Assembly (NCBI RefSeq): GCF_047495875.1 | Contig: NC_092497.1 | Span: 2,399,437 to 2,463,436 of the forward strand | Reading direction: 5' to 3' | Origin: Pithys albifrons albifrons | Lineage: Eukaryota > Chordata > Aves > Passeriformes > Thamnophilidae | Length of the DNA: 64,000 nucleotides | In this document: positions 12,184 through 24,032 of the stretch, in pieces | Numbering within the stretch: position 1 is the stretch's first letter | Layout of the letters: every line of letters begins with the position of its first letter | The notes under the pieces: model-generated | What the model was told of the DNA's origin: nothing | Database searches by the model: none | What the model saw: only the letters and a program-made list of their open reading frames with translations | Position numbers and translations under genes: made by a program

Positions 12184-14022
12184 AAAATCTCTTCTGTTCA
12201 TGGGCTGCTGAAGGAAATGCCAAACTCAACTGTGTGTTGTTTTGCCACCTCTCATTCTGGATTGCTGTATTCCAGAGATATTTCTTCCATTTGATGCTCA
12301 TGAACAATCTGTTTTCAGCCAGTGCTGCTGCCTTGCCGATGCTCACCAGAACACAGTGAGTCCAAATGAGATGCAGATCTGCAGATTCCATCTCTTGCCA
12401 GAGATCCATCATGCATATGGATCAGGCTGCCTCCTCAGGTGGGTACAAGCTCTGTGTACAGAGAGTATTTAAGGAGCAAACGCCTAATGGAGAACTTTGA
12501 AAGACACTCCACTTTTAGAAACAGTTCTACTCACTCCTCCAATATACTGGATGTTGCTTTTAATTTCTTTGTTATCACAGAGGACATTTGCATGGAAATA
12601 GGATCATTGTTTATAAATATTTATTTGCTCCTTTTTTTCATTTGGAGACTTAGCACCAGTGGAGTCCCAAGCTATGGGAGTCCTGGAGAAACACAGTGGT
12701 AGGTTTTGTATTTTGCTACCTAACTCTTCAGGCAAATTGTATTGAGCTAACTTGTCAGAAGAAGATGAGAGAGTCTACCAAGCTTGAATCTTTGATCTTC
12801 TGTGGATACCCACACACAGACATGATAACATACCACATACAAAACCCTCTGTTGTCTCCAAAACTTGTCTCCAATGGTGGCCAGAAACAGCCCAATAAGA
12901 AAGGATATAAGAAGAGAATGAGCACATTGAGCAACTCACCCTACCTTCTCTGCCTTCAACAGTTGATGTCTCAGGACTCTCTGAGTCAAAGTTGATGTCT
13001 GGTAGTAGGAACTTCCTGTAGGAACCCATACAGGAATTTTACTTTTATGTTTTTCTTCAATGTCTTTTTTACTGTAAGAAAGAGTCTGTACCAAGCATTA
13101 CCCAAAGGAGTTCTGTAGGATGTTGGGGCTCACAGTGCACAGGTGGGCAGAGGAGGTGGCCTTTTTTCTTCTTACCCAGTCTTCTCCAACAAAGGTCTTT
13201 ATTAAAGATATCAGACTTACCAGATACTGAAAACCAACCAAAATTATATAGACCACTCAAATATCCAATGTTAAAAGAAGATTCAGACCACTATGGCCTT
13301 GGAAAGATTATGGATTTGACTTTGGTCTAAACACTGTAAAATCTAGCTCAAAAAAAGTTGAAACAGCAAACTGAAGTTACTCCTTGTTTAACCTTAGTGA
13401 AAGTTTTGAGCAGAGCCTCTTCATGGATCTTACAGGACAGGTTTGTTTCAAGACATACAAAGTTCTTCTGTAAAGTGGGGTCAGACTTTCATGAGTATTT
13501 CTGAACTAGTGTTCATCTTCCTCCTCATGTCCGAATGTGAGGAAGAGTCAGCAGTAGCTGACAGCCCCATGAGGTCAAGGAATAAATGCAGAATTCCTTG
13601 GCAATACAGATGTGATGGACAACAGCATTTAATTACAGATTATAAGCTTTCATCATAGCATAAGGAAAGCTACTAACATAAAGGTCATATTTAGCCTTTT
13701 ACTGTGAAACATCAAGTTCTCAGCTTGTAAAATGGGACATGACATGTGACAGCTTTGTGCTTTATTTATGACCTACTCTTAATCTCAGTGCCTACCTACA
13801 CTGCAGGAAAATGTTTTGCTGCCAAACAGGGAGCTCCTCCTCAGAAACAGGTCATTAGGTTTCAGAGTTCACACTCAGTTGAGGTAACAGGTGTGGGGGG
13901 CAGGAGGGGTGCAGTTTCCACCCTGCCTCACTGCTGTAGCTTCACTTGGGATTTCATCAGATCCATGCATACATCAGATGACTCTTTGTTAGGAGTGGAG
14001 GGGTTAGGATGAAGAAACACCC
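12184..14022. other. Unique sequence, no feature recognised
   Basis: Several overlapping short frames (76-99 codons) lie at 12.2-13.0 kb on both strands, with no shared splice logic and no recognisable domain. I read them as chance. No repeat family is recognised. Confidence 0.5.
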
Positions 14023-14491
14023 TGTTTCGTCCCCCAGACACTTGTGGTCAGACTTGGCACCATGAGTCAGGCAGAGCTCAAAAGCATTGTTTCTGTATAT
14101 TATTTATTATACTGCACTTAAGGATAAATCAAGGGCAAAACCGCCTTGTTTTTCTGACAGTCTCTGGGTGAAGAGGGTGAGTAAGAATGGACGTCTGTCC
14201 TCTTATACAGCCCAAACTGTCCCACCTATCCAGGGCACTAACTAATGGTGAGCCTGAACAATTTACAAACACTAATTAACTGATGAAACATGTTTACAAC
14301 ATCCTTCTGATAAGCATCTGTGGACAGGCTTAGTGTGCATTCAGTTTTACCAGGAGAAATGAATGATAAATAAAGCCCATTTCACCACCAATTGCCCCGG
14401 CTGGCCTCACCTTTAATGCAGTTGTGACAAGGGTCCTTCCCACTGCCTAGCTGCATGTTGCACAACTCACTTTTTAAAGCTGTTTACCACA
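14023..14491 (-). mobile_element. Possible degenerate LTR (low confidence)
   Basis: Read on the minus strand, this stretch resembles a small avian LTR. It starts tgtggtaaac near 14491, has a TATA-like CTGTATAAG at 14202-14210, an AATAAA at 14103-14108 about 100 bp further on, and ends ...cgaaaca at 14023. The outer ends read TG...CA. I find no matching target-site duplication and no family I can name, so this could be coincidence in AT-rich DNA. Confidence 0.22.
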
Positions 14492-16651
14492 GAAAAATGT
14501 TTAAGTAGGATTCAGATGTCCCTCGGCAAAGGGAAAGAAGAAAGGAAAAGATGAAGAAAAAAAAAGCCTTTCAAAATATAAAACAGAAGTTGCTGCGGGC
14601 AAAGATGCCTTTGAGCAGTCTCAAGCTAAGACTTTCCATTTCCATGTAAAAATGTCTGTTGAAAGGGCAAGCTACATTTACAATGAGCAAAGTTTTATAG
14701 CTTACACAGGCATGAGCACCTGCTAGGAAGATGGGGAAAAGATTCAATTTACCTTTGGGTTGCAATGCTCAGATTCCCATTTAAAAGTCTAAGACCTCTG
14801 ATTATTTATTGATGTCTTTCTCTTCATAGCTGTCTGCATCTTTACCAGCTTGCAAGATGCAACAGTGTGGCCTAAAGGATTTTTTGAATTAAGTTCTTTC
14901 AAGTCATTTTTCCCTTTCAGGTGTTTAGCCAACGATGTTGAAGTTTGACAGGTCTCTTCTGTATTCGTGGGGTTCATATATTTATATATTTTTTGGCCAA
15001 CAGTCAAATTAACTGTGCCTGAGCTGTCATTAAACACTAGGTTATGACAGGCTTACTGAATTTCCTGCTTTTTTTTTATTTACAGAAGGGAGGGAAGGCA
15101 GCATCAGTGGGAGCAATGTTCTAAAACTACCCACATTTTACAGTGAATATGCTTCAAGTTCCCATAAGGCAGTGACAAGACAAAATTTAACTGTGAAGTC
15201 TCTATCCATATTCCCTTCCCCTCTCCCAGAAAACATAAAAGTGGCAGCTAGTACATTTTCTTTAACTTACAGGAGGCAAGGAGACTTTTAATGAAGACAT
15301 ATAAAAAGACATTACAAGGCACCTCTGGCAATGAAATGAGTATTTTCTTATTTCGGCAAGAAGAATAGAAACTCTGACTCTTCCTTTTTTTTTCACAATA
15401 ATAAGATTCAGGGGAAAAGAAAAAGACCAACAGGTATTGCAATTAATTTTGGTACTTGTAGTATCCTGGGAAATCAAACCTGCCATCCCAGGTAAAAGGA
15501 GAGGAGCAAACACTAACCAAAGTGATAGCTTATTTGTTTAGTTTTTTTGGGGGGGAAAGGGAAAGCTCATTCTGCTCAAAGAGCAAGAATATCCACTCCA
15601 CTTTCCTGCATCTACTGACAGTTAACAAAGGTGATCTTAACTATCCTAAATTACTAGAAACAGGATTTGACTGGAAAATTAGACGTATGGGCCAGACCAA
15701 ATTCAAGAAGTTAGCCCAGGAGGAGAATCATTAAGTGATGGCATGGCCAAAATAGGGGTATATTAAGAAAGGAGCTAGAGCAGGCTGTGACATGGCCTTC
15801 TCCAGCCAGAAAACACGATCATCCTCCAAGGGCAGGTGAACAAGTGGTGGTGGTGGCTGCCAGGAGCTGCTGAGGATGTGTAATCATCTGGAGACAGGTC
15901 CTCATCCCTTTAACACTCCAATCCCTTTTCTGGAAAGCTGGGAATGCACTTAAGCCCTCCAGAGATTAAGGACTTCAGTGACATTCAGGTAATGAAAGAG
16001 ATCCTCAGTGGTGAAGCTCCAGGACTGAGCACTGCAGTGGATCTGCACAGGACAGTGTTAAGGTCCCCAGCCCTGAGCATCCAGTGCAGGAAGAGACCCA
16101 CCTCAAAATGAGGAGTATGCTGGAGCTGTCAATATTAATCACAGGGCTCTAAGGTCTTGTTTCTAGGACTCACCTCACGTAAATTCCTCTACCTTCAATG
16201 CCTTTTTTGGCTCAGTGGAAAGAGGACCTATGGTCATGACTCTGACCTCTCTTGGACATCTTTAGGGAGTGAATCACAACTGTATCATGCCTGTCCTTCC
16301 TTGGACTAAAGATAATTTGTAGTAACTGCTCAGGCATCTCCTGCTCCTGAAGTTGCAGCCTAACAGCAGGGAACCTTTTCACCAGAGATTGGCTGAAGGG
16401 GGCTGTGAACCATCTCATGCAGGTGCACCTTCCTGCTTTCGAAGGCAAAACCCTGCACCTCTGCTCCATGTAATCCTCTTTGCTGAAAACAAGCAGCCCA
16501 CAGAGGTTTTGATCAAGCTATAATCAAGATGTGCTTGGATTTTCCATGGGTAAAGATGTTTCTGGATTTATAAAGCCTCTTTTGAACTCCCTGGTTGGTT
16601 TTGCTCAACTGTGAGCGAGCATCCAGCATGACTGGGTCTTTCGGACATGTG
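14492..16651. other. Unique sequence with a low-repeat block at 14.75-15.05 kb
   Basis: No mobile element recognised. 14750-15050 is non-repetitive and rich in homeodomain-type AT cores. 15.8-16.1 kb is more GC-rich, but its open frames lack domains. No gene is supported. Confidence 0.45.
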
Positions 16652-16785
16652 GAATTATAGAATTATAGAGAGGTGTGGGTTGGAAGGGACCTTAAATATC
16701 ATCTCATTCAATCCCCTGCCATAGGCAGGGACACCTTCCACTAGGTCCAGTTGCTCAGACCCCATCAAGCCTGGCCTTGGACATG
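16652..16785 (-). mobile_element. CR1 LINE 3' end fragment
   Basis: Reverse CR1 end: 'ggaattatagaattatagag', 'gtgggttggaagggacctta', 'caatcccctgccataggcag', 'gacaccttccactaggtcca', then 'caagcctggccttgg'. Truncated after about 134 bp. Confidence 0.93.
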
Positions 16786-18887
16786 GACAAGGGTCCTGAG
16801 GTACCTGTTGACAATGATTGAATATTGTTACCAAAGCTGACAAAAACCATTCCAGTGCAGGAAATTTATGGTCTTGATTGTGAGATTAAGTAACTGTCCA
16901 ATCCATTTATCAGCATGCTCACAATTACAAAATGAGTTAAAAAATAATAGTTATCACAGTAAAATTCATTATCACCATGCAAACCATTTTGGTAAGTCAC
17001 AGTCTGGAAAAGGTAGCAGATTATCTTTGTAATTTGTTATTTGGTGGAAATGGGAATTTCTGGAAGGGGATTTCTATCTTCTTAAGGGCTCATGGGACTC
17101 CAGGGGTGGTACAATGGCAGGATGAAAAGCTTGCCCCATTCTAGAGATCTGGTTTGCACTCCACCAAATCCAGACATGAATTTCTGTGCATGTTGAAGCC
17201 AAGGGACTTTGGAGCAGCTATCCATGTAATGCCAGAGAAGGAAAACGTGTTACAGGATTGAGTAACATGAATCTGTATTTGCAAAAAAGATTTTTTAAAG
17301 ACATTTTTACATATGTGACAGATCCCAGATCCTTCCAATGCCACTGGGCTGCTTTCTTCCCTAGATGGGTTGTTCATAGGTATATGCATTAATGTAATGA
17401 CCTCTTTATTGACACACTTTCACTTCACTTCTCTTTAACCACCATGAGAGTAAAACCCAGAAGAACTGTTCAGAGAAGATTGACTACATTTAGAATAGTA
17501 AAACAAATACCATTACATGGAGTGGACTAAAACCAGGTAATTAGTAAAATGATGTCATGGACACTATATTATTAATAGAAGCGCACATTGTTCTCTTACA
17601 GATCATTTCAAGGAGGTGTTTACAATCTGAGCTGAATCTGAATGTCCTTCTATTGCTTATAAGACATATATATATATACATATATATATTACAGATGGGT
17701 CTGTATCTAAACACATATTTCACTTGCAAATAGGTCTCAAAACTGACTGAGACTGTAAAGATCTTCCCTTTCTGTATACATAAACCCCACATTAATACAT
17801 CTCAGTTATTATATGAGAAGGGCAACTGTTAGTATAATAAAAGTGGGCACTGAAAACATAAAGCCCCCATTTGATTTGAGAAATGCACATATGTCAGGGG
17901 TTTATGGAAGACATTCCTCGGTGGCTTTCTGAAGCACAGACTTACGTATCGACTGAAATGAAATATTTTGTGGTTGGGGATATTTTTGGTGGACATTTTT
18001 CCTGTATGACTTCTTACTGCTTTTTAAAATCAAGCTGTGCCAGGCAAGAGAAAGGAGAAACCTGATGTTAGAGAGAATGTGATTCAGCTAGAATTTGGTT
18101 GCATTATTTTCTCTGAATGAAAGCACCAGGTTTATTCACCAGATTACAAATCCTTAAATGGTTCCATTTTCCTGCCCTTGTGATCATTGCTATTGATTAC
18201 TGTGTGTTCTTGAATCTATTTTGTACAGCCCTTGTTTAATATTTAAGAGACATAAGGAGCAGCATGTTGTAATATTTAAGAGGTTAACTTATTGAAGAGA
18301 GATAAAGAAAAGGCACATCTCCAAATGAGGTGGAACTGGTCCATTTTATTGATGTGCTGCAAGACACATTTAGGGGTATACACTGCACTGTAATAGAGAT
18401 CCTTTTTCTTAAAAAGTGGCAAAATACTAGTTATATCTGAGACCATTTATCTTTAGCAGAGGCTGTGCCAGGGTCCCCAGTACCTGGCTGGGGATGTGGT
18501 GGCACTCAGACCTGGCATGTCCATCTATATGTTCTTCTGGGTAGTTCACAGCCACATATTTTGCCACACAGGTACCACATTGTTCAGGGTTATGTGTCTG
18601 ATTTGGAGTCTGGGATGACAGACTAGCATAAATGTGGTTTGACAACAAACATCATGTCCTGCTTCAGCACTGGCTGTGCATCAGTTTGCTTTATACCATC
18701 CTAACCTACCTATGCCGATTGGAACAGAAAATCTGCTACTAGGCAGATGTCTACATTAGATTTGCATTAAGTTGAAAGGGTGTACCAGCATCAAAGGGCT
18801 GATGCTCAGAATAGCAGAATTTTTGCATGTTAATTCAGGATCCATAAATGTCATACTTTGCAAGGTTAGTGGAAATGTTTGGATGTA
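16786..18887. other. Unique AT-rich sequence with an AT microsatellite
   Basis: Low-GC non-repetitive DNA containing the (AT)n run at 17664-17690. 18100-18270 is a low-repeat block with AT-rich homeodomain-like cores. Frames of 60-83 codons on both strands have no domain. Confidence 0.5.
17664..17690 (+). repeat. (AT)n microsatellite
   Basis: Interrupted alternating AT run (acatatatatatatac, then atatatatatt). Simple repeat, self-complementary. Confidence 0.93.
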
Positions 18888-19547
18888 GAATCATAAAACA
18901 GTTTGGGTTGGAAGGCACTTTAAAGCTCACCTCATTCCACCCCTTGCCATGGGGAGGGACACTTTCCACTATTCCAGCTTGCTCCAAGCCCCACCTAACC
19001 TGGCCTTGGACACTGCCAGGGATAGAGCAGCCACAGCTTCTCTGCCCAACCTGTGCCAGGGTCTCCCTACTGTCATAGACAGGAACTCCTCCTCAATATC
19101 CCGTCTAACCCTGCCCTCTGGCACTGGGAAGCCATTCCCTGTGTCCTATCTCTGACTTGTCCCCAGTCCCTCTCCAGCTCTCCTGGAGCCCCTTTAGGCA
19201 CTGGCAGGGACTCTTAGGTCTCCCTGGAGCCTTCTCTTCTCCAGGTGAGCCCCCCAGCTCTCCCAGTCTGGTTACAGAGCAGAGGGGCTCCAGCCCTGGA
19301 GCACCTCTGTGGCCTCCTCTGGACTTACTCCAGCAGCTCCATGTCCTTGTGCTGTTGTTCCCTAGGGCTGGATGCAGAATTCCAGGTGGGGTCTCACCTG
19401 AGGGGATGGAGGGGCAGAATCCTCCCCCTCCCCTGCTGCCCACACTGTGGCACCAGCCCGGGACATGGTGGGTTTCTGGGGGTCAGAGCACATGCCCGGG
19501 GCATGTGGAGCTTCTTGTCCAGCAGGACCCCATGGTGTGGGAGAAGT
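18888..19547 (-). mobile_element. CR1 LINE, about 660 bp of 3' region
   Basis: The longest continuous CR1 of the common type in the window. On the plus strand it runs from the 3' terminus ('gaatcataaaacagtttggg') through 'ccttgccatggggagggaca', 'aacctggccttggacactgc' and 'aattccaggtggggtctcac', to 'catgtggagcttcttgtcca' next to the end of ORF2. Overlapping frames of 112-130 codons here, on both strands, are CR1 3' UTR or antisense and not genes. Confidence 0.95.
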
Positions 19548-21479
19548 GAGACTGATGTATCATCTGGTGTCCACATGCCTGCAGTGTCTGTGCATTCATA
19601 ACACAGACATAGCAAATGGTACTTAACATTTTTTAGCATTTTTCAGTTGTATTGGGTTTTGTCTGTGCCTCTGTGAAATGTTTATGCCCTCCACCACCAG
19701 AGTGGAGGGACTGAGTGATGCATTTATTCATGTTACTCCTTGGGAATATAGGGAAAGGGATGACTGTCATTTGACAGAGAAGAAACCAAGTAGCTTGAGG
19801 ACAGATTTTAAATGGTATTTAAGACACTTTCTTAGCTTTCCCCTGAACTCAGAGGTAATTAGGCACCTCAGATTTAAAAAATCTGGTCCTTGGTGGCTTG
19901 AGTGAGGCCTGGAACTCAATACTGGGAACTAAACTTCTATTTTCTGAGGCTAAAGCAGGTGCTTCAACCATGGGACAGACTGTTCTGGTCTTGGACTGTG
20001 GTGTGTAGGAGTAAACTGCAGTTTTTAATGAGGTTTTGCCCCTTTTGGGGACAGGAGCATGTTAAACATCAACAGAAGTGAGCAGGTGTCCTGCTGTAGT
20101 GCCTGGTACTGAAAACCAGCTTTCACAGCTGGTCAATAAACATTCTTTACCTCATATTTTTCCTGGCAAAACATTGTCTATAAGCCTCAAAGATTGCTGT
20201 GATGTCGGGCAATTAGTGTGTGACTAAGGGTAATTAATGTTGAATTGTATTCAGGTTTATAACAGGAAATGGTGTTGCTTAGGTTAAAGACCACAAATAA
20301 GAATTCTATAATGATAAGAAATAGAAATAAAAAAGATGACCCATCTTCTTCCTACTGTAATAACCCAAATATCCTTGCAACTGGTCATCTAGAGAAGAGA
20401 AGAAGAACCTCTGGGCTGGTATAAGGTTTCACATCATGGTATGCAAATAAATCCATGCAGAGCTTTTCATTCAGGGATCTGATCTGCAGGGTGAAGTTTG
20501 TGATCTGATCAACAGTGGTAATCAGCAGTGACTAGTCCCTAAGGCAGGTGTTGGAGGTGTTTGGTGCATCAGTCAAAGAAGAAGAAAAAGGTGGCCCTGG
20601 AGAGACCTCACCACAACTTAGGCCAGCAACTCTCCTTGTGTGCAACACCCACAGATGTTGCACAAATTCAGACCAGGAGTGACAGGTGGGAAATCACACC
20701 AACTTTTCTTTTCAAACCCTCAAGCCATCTACTCCCCTACCCTGAGCAAATCACCACAACCTGCTTGGTGAGCAGTGCAGTGGGTGCAATTAGATCCTGT
20801 GTCATCCAGGATAGCCAGTGTCCCACTGGAGCAAAGGAGATTTGCAGCTAGATAGATCCATGCCTGGTGAGTTACAGCCACTTCTTATGGCTGCAAGATC
20901 ACTTATGAGATAAAAAAGTCCATCTCATAAAATGCATGGGCAGAACACAAGCCAAGACCTCTGTAGTTATTGAGGTGACTGCTGGTATAGCCATGGAGTG
21001 TATGGGATTATGCAAATGCTCTCCTTTGCTGGACTCAACCCACACACCCCAGGGCAGCAGAGATTTGCAGCCACTTTTCCTGCAATCAAGCCTCAATATG
21101 GATTGTGTCATTCCCACTCCTAAGCAAAGCTTGGGATAGGTTTGGTGCCTCTTGCTATTTCCTCACTCTCCCACAGATGAAGACACACTGGAGCACTTTA
21201 ATGAAAGAGTTTGTCCTTATTAAGTTGAAAATAGAAATACACCTTTCCCCCGTTAGGGACATAACTGGAATGGCACAAGGCTGTGGAGTTTTATTGTCTT
21301 GGTCTCAGCTTAAAATACTAAGAGACGCTTCTTTAAGAAAGTTTAAGAGAAGTTCTATAAACCATGTCTATATATAATCCCTTTTGTAAGCATCTAGGAA
21401 ACTGCAGGACGGAAAGGTTGCCTGCCAGACCTCAGAAAGCAAATACTAATTCAGCAGTCTAGTCACTCTGTCAAACATT
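19548..21479. other. Unique sequence, no feature recognised
   Basis: Non-repetitive DNA. Frames of up to 96 codons show no domain. No mobile-element ends seen. Confidence 0.5.
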
Positions 21480-22160
21480 TAGTGTATCAGGGTTGATTGT
21501 TCCCTGGTAGGTATAGCTCTGGTATATCCGCCAGGCCTTTTGTCATGTTAACTGCAACCGATCAATGGATTGAGGTCAGGACTTCTGATGTAGGTGCAAG
21601 CTTAGAGGGAAAAAAGTCTCAAAGATTCATTTTTTCTCGTCTGGTAGCACTCCGGTCACTTATTTTTTCTCAGTTAGCCTCTGCTGCTCTAAAGTGGATA
21701 TTGATCAGTGCTTTAATGCAAACCTGTCAAATTAATTTTGCAGAGCTGGGATATGACTGGCCTAAAATTGCTTCTGCATCTGTTCTCTGCAGCAAGCCTA
21801 TGAATTTTAATCATGACCAGAATGGGCTGTTGGCTTTTTTTGTTAGAAACTTGAATAGCAAAGGTTTAAACTGTAAATGCCATGAAATGATGCTGTTTTG
21901 TTCTTTTCAGAAACTCATGTGGCTGAGGTCAAAGAAATTATTATGTCTGTGCATTCTTGTCAGATGCTCAGGGAGCTGTGCGGGGTTTTCTTCTTTTGCA
22001 AAGCAAAGCAAAGGTATGTAGTGAGCTTGTTAAACATTCCCAGGCCAATGAGGGAACAGCAGGCTTCGTGTCTCCTGCAATGCCAGATACATTAGTATTA
22101 ATGTACAATTTCCTCTCCAGCCCCCACTCTATGATCTGATTATTCCTGATAACTTTATCG
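21480..22160. promoter_or_regulatory. Candidate conserved non-coding element
   Basis: Low-repeat block with retained CpGs ('tatatccgccaggcc', 'caaccgatcaatggattgag', 'tctcgtctggtag') and AT-rich cores such as 'tcaaattaattttgc'. It overlaps the window's longest plus-strand frame (21497-22021, 174 codons), which has no recognisable domain, signal peptide or membrane pattern and is about as long as chance allows. Regulatory function is inferred from texture only. Confidence 0.3.
21911..22013 (+). other. Exon-like segment bounded by good splice signals
   Basis: A pyrimidine-rich acceptor ('gttttgttcttttcag') ends at 21910, and a consensus donor (aag|gtatgt) begins at 22014, giving a 103-nt internal exon. 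Two of the three plus frames stay open across it. The length is not a multiple of three. I recognise no protein domain in either frame. It ends with three gcaaa units. It could be an exon of a long non-coding RNA, an isolated coding exon whose partners lie outside the window, or chance. Confidence 0.25.
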
Positions 22161-23827
22161 CACAGGATGGAGAGAGGGACAAACTGGGAGAACAGCATTT
22201 ATTCCTTTAGTACAAATTAAAAATAAATAAATTCAGAACATTCCACACAATATTAAAGAGTGAGTTTGGCTGTCCCTGGAGTAGCAACCTTATGTACCAG
22301 GGGAAATGCAGATGGTTACAGAGGTTTTTCATCATGCAAAAGAGGAGATTCTCCTGCTCTTCATCAATTGAGACAGAGTGTACACAGCTCTGTTGTGATG
22401 TCAACATCATGCAAAGTAAATAATGAATTTTAGGCTTTGCTCTGCACAGACGAGACTTGTTTATACAAAAAAAAAAGTGTCAAGTTTAATCTGCTCTGGA
22501 AAACCTGCAATCAGGCAGGACTCATCCTTCAAAACCCAAACAGTGACAGTGACCATAACTGTTTGATTTTGTGCTGGCTGTTTTGTCAGGTGATTTGAAA
22601 GCATTCAGAGCATTAATTATTAAGTGCTGCTTGATCTCTGAGAGGTAGTGAAGAATTTGAAACTGATTTTGGCACTGAAAAAGCTGACACTTGAGGTGGG
22701 AGTTGGAGCAAAACCACTTCCTGTGGTGGTGGAGCAGCTCGGGAGAGCTCCCAAGGGCGCGTCCTGAGTCTGAGTTGAAGGAATAGCATCAGCTGGCTGA
22801 TGTCTGAGACCTTACACCACTCTAGCTGTTTCAGAAGACAATTTATAACTACTGCCAGAAATGTTGGCCAACAAAAAGATCTATGCTTTTCCTTGGTGAA
22901 ATAACTGCCAAATCCTGCAGAACCAGAGCAGAAGGGATGGCCTGGGAAAATCCTAGTGAGGTCTCCTGCCCCATCCAGCCATTCTCTGGCACCCACCAGT
23001 GCCTGAAGCCTTGTAACTGGTAGGAGTTTGCTGATGGCTGAGTCCTCCATGGATGCAGTTTTCAAGAAGGTTGGTTATGTGAAGGCTGTTAGGTTGAATT
23101 CTTCTGACATTCCTCATGTCTTTACAGTTAATTTAGCAAAATCACTGTATTTTATCTACACCCTTGCAACACTTCAGAGCTGCAGCCAGGCCCAGGGCTC
23201 AGACCGAGATATCTGAAGAGCAAGAGTGATGGTGGGAAAAGGGAATGGCCTTTGGCCAGTCAGCCTGAAAGTATTTATGAGCAGTCTGTAGCAATGAATC
23301 CTGATATATAAGTATGGGAAACCAGATCAGCCCTGACAAAGCCCGTTGCTGCCAAAGTCACAGCACTTTTGGTGTCTGAGAAGGTATTTCCATATCTCTG
23401 TAATCTTTTGCCAGTGGCCAGGTGGACACCCCTTAAGTCCAAAGGTGAAGGTTGTGCCTGAATGAAGCACAACCAGGTTTTCCCTCTAGAGAGTTTTGTC
23501 TTGTCCTACCTCCTTGGTACAGACAGAAAACCAAGAACTCTGCTGCTCCCCAGTGTGCTTGAAACTGAAATGCTGGATGAGTTGGGTGGGCAGGCTGAAC
23601 TCCACCTTCAGTATGTCCCATAAGGTTGTCAGTGAGGGTAACTTGAATGGTCCCCATTGTTGTTATTAGAGAAATTAATGACACCAATAATTTTGCAGAG
23701 GAGGATATTTCATTTTGGACCAAATACGATGAGATTTATATGGTGACTGTGGTAAGATTGGTGGCACAAGAAATAAAGTAAGGAGTTCATATGTGCTGAT
23801 TCATTAAACACATCTGGTTTTTTTTAC
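22161..23827. other. Unique sequence, no gene supported
   Basis: Includes a 150-codon minus-strand frame at 22613-23065. It lacks a known domain and has no splice or promoter context. A small CpG-containing patch ('aagggcgcgtcctgag') lies near 22755 but is far too small for a CpG island. Confidence 0.5.
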
Positions 23828-24032
23828 AATTTTTCACTGTGAAGGTGGTGAGGCCCTGGCACAGGCTGCCCAGGGAAGCTGTGGCTGCCCCATCCCTGGA
23901 AGTGTCCAAGGCCAGGCTGGATGGGGCTCTGAGCAACCCAGTCTGGTGTAAAGCGCTACTGTCCATGGCAGCTGAGCTGAACAAGATTATCTTTGAGGTC
24001 CCTTCTAACTCAAACCATTCTGTGATTGTATG
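23828..24032 (+). mobile_element. CR1 LINE 3' fragment
   Basis: Well-preserved 3' region: 'aaggtggtgaggccctggca', 'caggctgcccagggaagctg', 'gtgtccaaggccaggctgga', 'gtcccttctaactcaaacca', 'ttctgtgattgtatg'. One of the less diverged copies. Confidence 0.95.

Noticed and set aside
19105..19601. Overlapping frames of 112-130 codons on both strands
   Set aside because: They fall in the 660-bp CR1 at 18888-19547 and translate antisense CR1 sequence.
22613..23065. 150-codon minus-strand frame
   Set aside because: No domain, no splice or promoter context, and a length within chance expectation.
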